A stretch of 64,000 bases of DNA from Casp-actino8 sp039800005 (GTDB lineage: Bacteria; Actinomycetota; Acidimicrobiia; Acidimicrobiales; Ilumatobacteraceae), in assembly GCA_039800005.1 (NCBI GenBank), contig JBDLRN010000031.1, positions 56,160 through 120,159 of the forward strand. Reading direction: 5' to 3'. The translations under genes were made by a program, and so were the position numbers. Positions 58,219 to 64,000 of the stretch are shown piece after piece. The stretch's first letter is position 1; every line of letters begins with the position of its first letter. The notes beneath the pieces were generated by a model that was given only the letters and a program-made list of their open reading frames with translations, was not told the origin of the DNA and did no database searches.

Positions 58219-61200
58219 GTGTTCCTGAAAACGCTCACCCTGAAGGGCTTCAAGTCCTTTGCCGACACCACCGTCATGGACCTCGAACCCGGGGTCACCG
58301 TGGTGGTCGGTCCGAACGGGTCGGGCAAGTCGAACGTGGTCGACGCCATCGCCTGGGTCCTGGGAGCGCAAGCCCCCAGCTCGGTCCGTAGCCAGAAGAT
58401 GGACGACGTGATCTTCGCCGGTACGGCGAAGCGACCGGCCCTGGGTCGAGCCGAGGTCACCCTCACTCTCGACAACTCGAGCGGAATCCTGCCTCTCGAG
58501 TTCAACGAGGTGAGCATCAGTCGTACGCTCTTTCGCACCGGCGAGAGCGAATACGCCATCAACGGCGTCGCCTGTCGACTCCTCGACGTCCAGGAGTTGC
58601 TCTCCGACGCCGGTGTCGGACGCCAACAGCACGTCATCGTGAGTCAGGGTCAGATCGACGCCGTTCTGAACGCCCGCCCCGAGGATCGGCGTTCGATCAT
58701 CGAGGAAGCGGCGGGAGTGCTCAAGTTCCGCAAGCGCAAGGAGAAGTCCGAGCGTCGCCTCGAAGCCACCGAGGCCAGCCTCCTGCGAGTCCAGGACCTC
58801 TTGCGCGAGGTGCGTCGACAGTTGCGCCCGCTCGAACGGCAGGCCGAGGCGGCGCGCCGACACGGTGACCTGGTGATGGAGCTGCAGGCCCTGCAGATCT
58901 TCCTCGCCGGTCGCGAGATCGCCGGTTATCGCAAGCGCCTCGAGACCTTGGTTCTCGATCGCTCCGCCGCCACGCGTCGGGAAGGCGAGCTTCGTCAGAA
59001 GTTGGCCGAGCTCGACACGTCGGTGTTGTCGACCGAGGCCGAACTCACGGCGCGGGGCGACAGCGGACTCAGCGACGAACTCGTCCAGGTCGAGCAACTT
59101 CGCGAGCGCGCCCGTGGCATCTCGATGCTCATCACCGAACGTCGTCGGTCGTACGAGCGCGACCGCGGTCAGCTCATGGACTCGGGTGTCATCGCCACTC
59201 TCGAGGCCGATGCGGCCAACCTCCGTGCCGAACTCGGCGACGTCGAGGCCGGAATCGAACGGCTCGAACCCGAGAGTCGCGAGCTGGCCAACGACGAGGC
59301 GGCCTTCGAAGGGGAGCGCGCCGCGGCGGCCACGTTGTTCGACGGCATCGCATCGGCCTCGTCGGCGGCCACAGCGGCCGCCGAAGTGCGCGGCGAATTG
59401 CGCACGTTGCGGGCTGCGCTCGAGTCGACCGAAGTCGAGCATCGGCGGTTGATCACACGTCGTGACGCGCTCGCCGAACGCGAGGCACGTCTCGCCGCCG
59501 AGGTCGACCACCTGCGCGCCGAACTCGAGCGCACGCAGAGTTCCGAGGAGCCTTTGGTGGCCGAAGTGGCCGAGGCCGAGAGTCGACGTCTGGCCGCCGA
59601 AGCGGCTCACGAATCGGCGGTGGCGGCGCGCACCGAAGCCGCGGCCGAGTTGTCACGTTGGCAGGCGCGTGCCGAAGCTCTGCAGTTGGCCCTCGACAGT
59701 GCACGTGCTCGAGCGGGTGCCGAGAAGTTGCGCGACGTCGACGGAGTGGTCGGGACGTTGCTCGATCTCGTCACCATCGACGACGGCTGGGAGGCGGCGG
59801 TCGAAGCCGCACTCGGTGAAGCCCTCACCGCGGTGGTCGTGAACGATGCGACGGCCGCTCGTCGAGCGTTGGCGCACCTGCGTGATTCGGGCACGTCCGG
59901 GGCCGTGATCGCCCTCGGTTCGCGCCGGTCGGGAGGCGATGCAGTCGCCGGTGCCGACGCGGTCCGCACCCATGTTCGCTCCGATCGGGCCGACGTGTCG
60001 TCGTTGCTCGACGTCTTGTTGTCGCGCGCGGTGCGGGTGCGCGACTGGCAGAGCGCGGTCGACGCGGTCATCGCCGATCCCACCCTGGTGGCGGTCACCG
60101 AGGCGGGCGACCGATTCGCGGCCGGCGGTTGGCGCATCGGCGTGGCCGGTGGTGGTGCGACGGCGTCGGCTCTCGAGGAGGCCACCGCTCGCAGCGGGGC
60201 GGCCGAACTGGAGATCGCCCGTCGCGATGCCGATGTGGCATCCACGTCGTCGGAGTTGCAGTCGACTCGCGCCACCGAGAACGCGGTGCAGAAGCGTCTC
60301 GACGCCAACGATTCCACCTTCACCGCGGCCACCGAAGCACTGGCGCGAGTTCAAGGGGAGCGACGCGAGATCACCGCCGAAGTCGAGAGTCTCGACGTCG
60401 CGCGGCACGAGATCGACGAACGCCTGACCGAGCAGCGGAACCGTGTCTCCGAACTCGAGCGCATTCTTCCGTCGCTCGAGCTCGACGAAGCGGCCGAAGT
60501 CGAAGCGGCCCGAGTGCGGGGCGAAGCCCGGGCGTCATTGGACGCCAAGGCGACGTTGCTGTCCGGTCGTCGGCGTGATCTGGCCGTGCGTTCGGCCGGA
60601 CTTCTCGAACGCAAGCAGTTCCTCGAGGCGCGTCTCGCCGACACGGAGCGCCGTCTCGAGGCCGACGCCACCGCACGTGCGGAAGTGGCCGATCGTCGAG
60701 AGCGGATCGAACAGGTCATCACCGTCACCGAGACCCTGGCGAACCTGGTCGATTCCCATCGTCACACCATCGAGACCCGACTGGCCGATCTTCACGAGCG
60801 TCGTCGTCGTCAGAGCGACGAGGTGCGGGAGTTGGCCGCTCGTCTCGATCAGATGCGTCGTGATCGGTCGGCGGCCGAGCGTGAACTCGAGGAACTTCGC
60901 GAGACCTCTCGTCGATTCGAAATCGACGAGACCGAGGTCAAGATGCGTCTCGAGTCGACGGTCGAGACGTTGCGCCGCGATCTCGACGTCGAGCCGGCGG
61001 TCGCCGAGGCCGCCGAACTGCCTGAACTCCCGGAGGGAATCTCGGCGCCGGCGCGCGTACGCGACCTGGAGCGCGAGTTGCGCCTCATGGGTCCGATCAA
61101 CCCATTGGCTCTTCAGGAGTTCACCGAACTGCAGGAGCGTCACACTTTCCTCGAAGCCCAACTCGAGGACGTTCGCAACACTCGTCGCGAACTCACTCGC

Positions 61201-61689
61201 GTGATCGCCGCCATCGATCAAGAGATTCAACAAGTCTTCGCCGCGGCCTTCGCCGACGTCAGCGAGAACTTCACCAACTTGTTCGGCATGCTGTTCCCGG
61301 GTGGCGCAGGGCGACTGGTCCTCACGGCACCCGACGATCTGCTGAACACGGGTATCGAGGTCGAGGCCAAACCCGGTGGCAAGAACGTGAAGAAACTGAG
61401 CCTCTTGTCGGGTGGTGAGCGCACCCTCACGGCGATGGCCTTTCTGTTCGCGGTCTTCCGCAGCCGTCCGTCGCCGTTCTACGTGATGGACGAAGTCGAG
61501 GCGGCGCTCGACGACGTGAACCTGCACCGATTCCTCGGCCTCGTGAGGGAGTTCCGACGTGAGGCGCAGTTGATCATCGTCAGCCACCAGAAGCGAACGA
61601 TGGAAGCCGGTGACTGCCTCCTCGGTGTGAGCATGCAACCGGGCGGCTCGTCGAAGGTCGTGTCGGAAAAACTCGAAGCCGGGGCCTGA
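58219..61689 (+). CDS. smc: chromosome segregation protein SMC
   Basis: 1156 aa condensin ATPase. Walker A GPNGSGKSN at 31-39, long coiled coils, a hinge at about 495-650 (DGVVGTLLDLVTIDDGWEAAVEAALGEA), then the second coiled coil and the C-terminal LSGGERTLTA signature with Walker B YVMDEVEAALDD. Length is typical. It organises and separates newly replicated chromosomes with ScpA/ScpB, not in this window. GTG start; ftsY begins 5 bases after its stop. Confidence 0.97.
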   Translation: MFLKTLTLKGFKSFADTTVMDLEPGVTVVVGPNGSGKSNVVDAIAWVLGAQAPSSVRSQKMDDVIFAGTAKRPALGRAEVTLTLDNSSGILPLEFNEVSISRTLFRTGESEYAINGVACRLLDVQELLSDAGVGRQQHVIVSQGQIDAVLNARPEDRRSIIEEAAGVLKFRKRKEKSERRLEATEASLLRVQDLLREVRRQLRPLERQAEAARRHGDLVMELQALQIFLAGREIAGYRKRLETLVLDRSAATRREGELRQKLAELDTSVLSTEAELTARGDSGLSDELVQVEQLRERARGISMLITERRRSYERDRGQLMDSGVIATLEADAANLRAELGDVEAGIERLEPESRELANDEAAFEGERAAAATLFDGIASASSAATAAAEVRGELRTLRAALESTEVEHRRLITRRDALAEREARLAAEVDHLRAELERTQSSEEPLVAEVAEAESRRLAAEAAHESAVAARTEAAAELSRWQARAEALQLALDSARARAGAEKLRDVDGVVGTLLDLVTIDDGWEAAVEAALGEALTAVVVNDATAARRALAHLRDSGTSGAVIALGSRRSGGDAVAGADAVRTHVRSDRADVSSLLDVLLSRAVRVRDWQSAVDAVIADPTLVAVTEAGDRFAAGGWRIGVAGGGATASALEEATARSGAAELEIARRDADVASTSSELQSTRATENAVQKRLDANDSTFTAATEALARVQGERREITAEVESLDVARHEIDERLTEQRNRVSELERILPSLELDEAAEVEAARVRGEARASLDAKATLLSGRRRDLAVRSAGLLERKQFLEARLADTERRLEADATARAEVADRRERIEQVITVTETLANLVDSHRHTIETRLADLHERRRRQSDEVRELAARLDQMRRDRSAAERELEELRETSRRFEIDETEVKMRLESTVETLRRDLDVEPAVAEAAELPELPEGISAPARVRDLERELRLMGPINPLALQEFTELQERHTFLEAQLEDVRNTRRELTRVIAAIDQEIQQVFAAAFADVSENFTNLFGMLFPGGAGRLVLTAPDDLLNTGIEVEAKPGGKNVKKLSLLSGGERTLTAMAFLFAVFRSRPSPFYVMDEVEAALDDVNLHRFLGLVREFRREAQLIIVSHQKRTMEAGDCLLGVSMQPGGSSKVVSEKLEAGA

Positions 61690-61694
61690 TCGCA

Positions 61695-62855
61695 GTGGAC
61701 GTGCAGATCCTCCTTCTCGTTCTCATCGCCGTCGCGTTGGTGTTCGGCTTGGGTGTGGTGCTGCTGAATCGTCGCGGAGGCGGCGGATCGCCGACCGTTC
61801 CGCCGGTGGTCTCCCGTCCGGTCGAACGAACACCGCTCGCCGAGACATCGGCTCCCGAAGTCGGCGAAGAAACCACATTCGAAAGTGCCGTCGAAACAGC
61901 CCCCGAAGTCATCGAAGAACCGACAGTCGAGCCGGAGCCGATCGCCGAAGCCCCGACGTTCCGATCGCGAATGGGTCGCGCCGCGGCGGCGCTCTCCGGG
62001 GCGTTCGGTGGAGTGCGCGCTCGTTCCGGGATCACCGACGACTCCTGGGACGACCTCGAAGAAGCGTTGTTGCGCGCCGACGTGGGCATCGGAGTCACCA
62101 CCGCCCTGCTCGACGGACTGCGCAGCCGCGTGGCGAAGAAGGAGATCTCGACTCCTGACGAACTCCTGGCCGCTCTGCAGTCCGACATGGTCGATCGTCT
62201 GCGCGACGCCGATCGCAGTTTGCAATGGAGCGATGCGTCCGATCGGGTGAACGTGTGGCTGTTCGTCGGTGTGAACGGTGTCGGCAAGACCACCACCATC
62301 GGCAAGGTGTCGGCTCAGCAGGTGGCCGCCGGCCGCTCGGTGGTTCTCGCCGCGGGCGACACGTTTCGCGCGGCGGCCGCCGAACAACTCGGAACGTGGG
62401 CCGAGAGGTCCGGTGCCGAGCTCGTGCGCGGGGCCGAAGGTGGAGATCCCAGTTCGGTGATCTTCGACGGCGTGCAGCGAGCCAAGTCGCGCGGAGCCGA
62501 TCTCGTGCTCGGAGACACGGCCGGACGATTGCAGAACAAGTCCAACCTCATGGAGGAACTGCGCAAGGTGCGACGAGTCGCCGACCGCGAGCCCGGTCTG
62601 GTCAGCGAGGTGTTGCTCGTGATCGACGCGACCACCGGCCAGAACGGGCTGTCGCAGGCCCGCGAGTTCACCGAGGCCGCCGGAGTCACCGGAGTGGTGC
62701 TCACCAAACTCGACGGGTCGGCCAAGGGCGGCATCGTGTTCGCCATCGAGACCGAGTTCGGCATTCCGGTGAAGTTGGTCGGACTCGGTGAGACGATCGG
62801 TGACCTGGTGCCGTTCGATCCCGACGAATTCGTGGGGGCTCTCTTCGCGTCGTGA
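61695..62855 (+). CDS. ftsY: signal recognition particle receptor FtsY
   Basis: 386 aa SRP receptor GTPase. An N-terminal membrane helix (about 2-24) and a Glu-rich A region precede the NG domain: GVNGVGKTTTIGK (G1), DTFRAAAAEQL, DTAGRLQNKSNLMEEL and TKLDGSAKGG. It delivers ribosome-nascent chains to SecYEG. The N-terminal anchor is normal for actinobacterial FtsY. GTG start, five bases after smc, so the two are co-transcribed. Confidence 0.96.
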   Translation: MDVQILLLVLIAVALVFGLGVVLLNRRGGGGSPTVPPVVSRPVERTPLAETSAPEVGEETTFESAVETAPEVIEEPTVEPEPIAEAPTFRSRMGRAAAALSGAFGGVRARSGITDDSWDDLEEALLRADVGIGVTTALLDGLRSRVAKKEISTPDELLAALQSDMVDRLRDADRSLQWSDASDRVNVWLFVGVNGVGKTTTIGKVSAQQVAAGRSVVLAAGDTFRAAAAEQLGTWAERSGAELVRGAEGGDPSSVIFDGVQRAKSRGADLVLGDTAGRLQNKSNLMEELRKVRRVADREPGLVSEVLLVIDATTGQNGLSQAREFTEAAGVTGVVLTKLDGSAKGGIVFAIETEFGIPVKLVGLGETIGDLVPFDPDEFVGALFAS

Positions 62856-62959
62856 CCGTCGGTTGCCGACTCGACGATCGTGACAATTCTTCTCGAAACA
62901 GGGAACCGAACGTCGGTCACGTTTCGTCGTAATGGCATGATCAGTTCCCGCTCGACCCC

Positions 62960-62965
62960 TACGGT
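62960..62965 (+). promoter_or_regulatory. -10 hexamer TACGGT for the right-end lipoprotein
   Basis: It lies 7 bases before the ATG at 62973. Confidence 0.45.
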
Positions 62966-62972
62966 GTCACGC

Positions 62973-64000
62973 ATGATTCGTCGCTCGTTCCCCGTCCTCG
63001 CCGCTCTGTCGCTCCTGGCGGCCTGCGGCGACGATCCCGACAGAGGTGCGCTGCCGGTTCTCCGTGTGGGTACCGGATCGGGTGCACCCGAGGGTCTGGC
63101 CAGCACCTCGGCTGACGCTGCGATGCCGAGTGAGAAGTCCATGTACGTCCCGGCCAACTGGGAGTTCGTGGTGAGCGGCGATCTGCCGGCCCTCGACACC
63201 GACGCGGTGGCGTACGTGTTCCCGCAAGGATCCGAGCCCACCAGCGATCAGTTGAACTCCTTGCTCGATGCTTTCGACGTCGAAGGATCGTTCACCAAGA
63301 CCACGACCGACCCCGGCACCGACTACGCCTGGACGACGTGGTCGGTCGGACCGAATGACGGGTCGGGTCCGTCGATCACGGTGTCCGACGACGGCCTCTT
63401 GTCGTGGTGGTACTCCGAGGGATGGCAGGAGATGGCGGTGGGTCGACCGGCGCCGTGTCCCGAAGTCGTTCCGTCGGACACGATCGATCCGTCGGGCACG
63501 ACCGGTTCGTCGGCAGGATCGTCGAGTGCCGACTCGGACATCGCCGCACCCGAGGAGCCGTGTGAGGAGTGGGTCGAGCCGAGTCCGCCGGCGAACGTGC
63601 CGTCGGCCAGTGAGGCCGAGGCCAAGTTCCGTGATTTGTTCGCGACGCTCGGGTTCGGATCGGACCAGTTGGTGATCGAGTCCTACGGCGACGACTGGTC
63701 GGCCGGCGCCTGGGCCTACGTCATGGTCGACGGGATCCGATCGTCGATGACGGTGTCGGCGTCGTTCGGTGAGAACGGGCGACTGACGTACGCCGGTGGC
63801 TATCTCGGTCGCCCCGAGGCTCTGGCAACGTATCCGCGAGTCGGCACGTCGATCGGACTCGATCGACTGCGCGCCGACTACGCGGCGATGATGGGCCCGG
63901 CCGTGGGTCGGCCGGCGATCGAGGAAAGCATGGTCGTCGAACCCGACGTCGCCGTGAGTGACGTGCCGGCTTCCGATCCGGTCGTCGACACGCTTCCCGC
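62973..64000 (+). CDS. lipoprotein of unknown function (3' end outside the window)
   Basis: At least 342 codons, open to the right edge. The signal peptide ends in L-A-A-C with Cys18, predicting a lipid-anchored protein. The mature part holds two similar-looking segments separated by a Ser/Thr/Asp-rich linker, with cysteine pairs at APCPEV and EPCEEW. I do not recognise the family; the anchor-linker architecture recalls the lipoprotein at 43299. TACGGT 7 bases before the ATG supports the start. A 117-base gap separates it from ftsY. Confidence 0.8.
   Translation, partial: MIRRSFPVLAALSLLAACGDDPDRGALPVLRVGTGSGAPEGLASTSADAAMPSEKSMYVPANWEFVVSGDLPALDTDAVAYVFPQGSEPTSDQLNSLLDAFDVEGSFTKTTTDPGTDYAWTTWSVGPNDGSGPSITVSDDGLLSWWYSEGWQEMAVGRPAPCPEVVPSDTIDPSGTTGSSAGSSSADSDIAAPEEPCEEWVEPSPPANVPSASEAEAKFRDLFATLGFGSDQLVIESYGDDWSAGAWAYVMVDGIRSSMTVSASFGENGRLTYAGGYLGRPEALATYPRVGTSIGLDRLRADYAAMMGPAVGRPAIEESMVVEPDVAVSDVPASDPVVDTLP

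Overview
The window is 64 kb of dense, high-GC chromosomal DNA with about 63 protein-coding genes and no gap above 180 bases. I see no rRNA, tRNA, CRISPR array, insertion sequence or prophage. The gene set points to an actinobacterium: F420-type LLM oxidoreductases, the mismatch endonuclease NucS, a fused Kgd/OdhA-type 2-oxoglutarate enzyme, GTP-type PEP carboxykinase, a SepIVA-like division coiled coil, and the order recG-rsmD-coaD-(sepIVA)-DUF177-rpmF-plsX-acpP-rnc-mutM-smc-ftsY. The lipid- and CoA-rich accessory content suits the class Acidimicrobiia, but that placement is an inference.

Layout. 0-11.7 kb: the first codons of a divergent gene (possibly an acyl-CoA ligase), acyl-CoA dehydrogenase, cytochrome P450, a TetR regulator, a three-gene zinc/manganese-type ABC uptake system, a hydrolase/S51-peptidase pair facing larE, then an LLM oxidoreductase coupled to a serine hydrolase. 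11.6-20.8 kb: a minus-strand operon (geranylgeranyl-reductase-like flavoprotein, nitronate monooxygenase-like enzyme, M20 peptidase, MFS transporter), an SDR/MaoC pair for beta-oxidation on the plus strand, and ubiB-nucS. 20.9-33.8 kb: a PEP-utilizing swivel-domain protein, a His-rich membrane protein, an ettA-membrane protein-inositol phosphatase operon, a PuuD-like membrane protein facing a cupredoxin lipoprotein, kgd, a HAD hydrolase and an NYN-S1-lysine-tail protein. 33.8-44.4 kb: xthA, a thioesterase, a UvrD2-like helicase, a PH/SHOCT membrane protein, a galK-like kinase with an LLM oxidoreductase, an alpha/beta hydrolase, a translationally coupled CoA transferase/PIG-L/histidine phosphatase cassette, a lipoprotein and a small membrane protein.

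44.4-64 kb is the housekeeping core: pckG, a cold-shock-like protein and rpmB on the minus strand, then a long plus-strand run of fakA-like, recG, DUF2079, rsmD, coaD, sepIVA-like, DUF177, rpmF, plsX, acpP, rnc, mutM, smc, ftsY and a lipoprotein cut by the window end. This run couples ribosome parts, fatty-acid initiation (plsX, acpP), RNA processing, DNA repair, chromosome organisation and membrane targeting. Many junctions overlap as ATGA or GTGA, so translational coupling is common.

The most striking window-wide pattern is regulatory. At least 28 genes have a TANNNT hexamer (or the variants CAGACT/CACGAT) exactly 6, 7 or 9 bases before the start codon and no ribosome binding site. That predicts leaderless or nearly leaderless mRNAs, and it fixed several start codons used here. 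The most unusual proteins are an S51-peptidase-like protein fused to a cysteinyl-tRNA-synthetase-like C-terminal module, an NYN-S1 protein with a histone-H1-like tail, and a His-rich five-helix membrane protein of unknown family.
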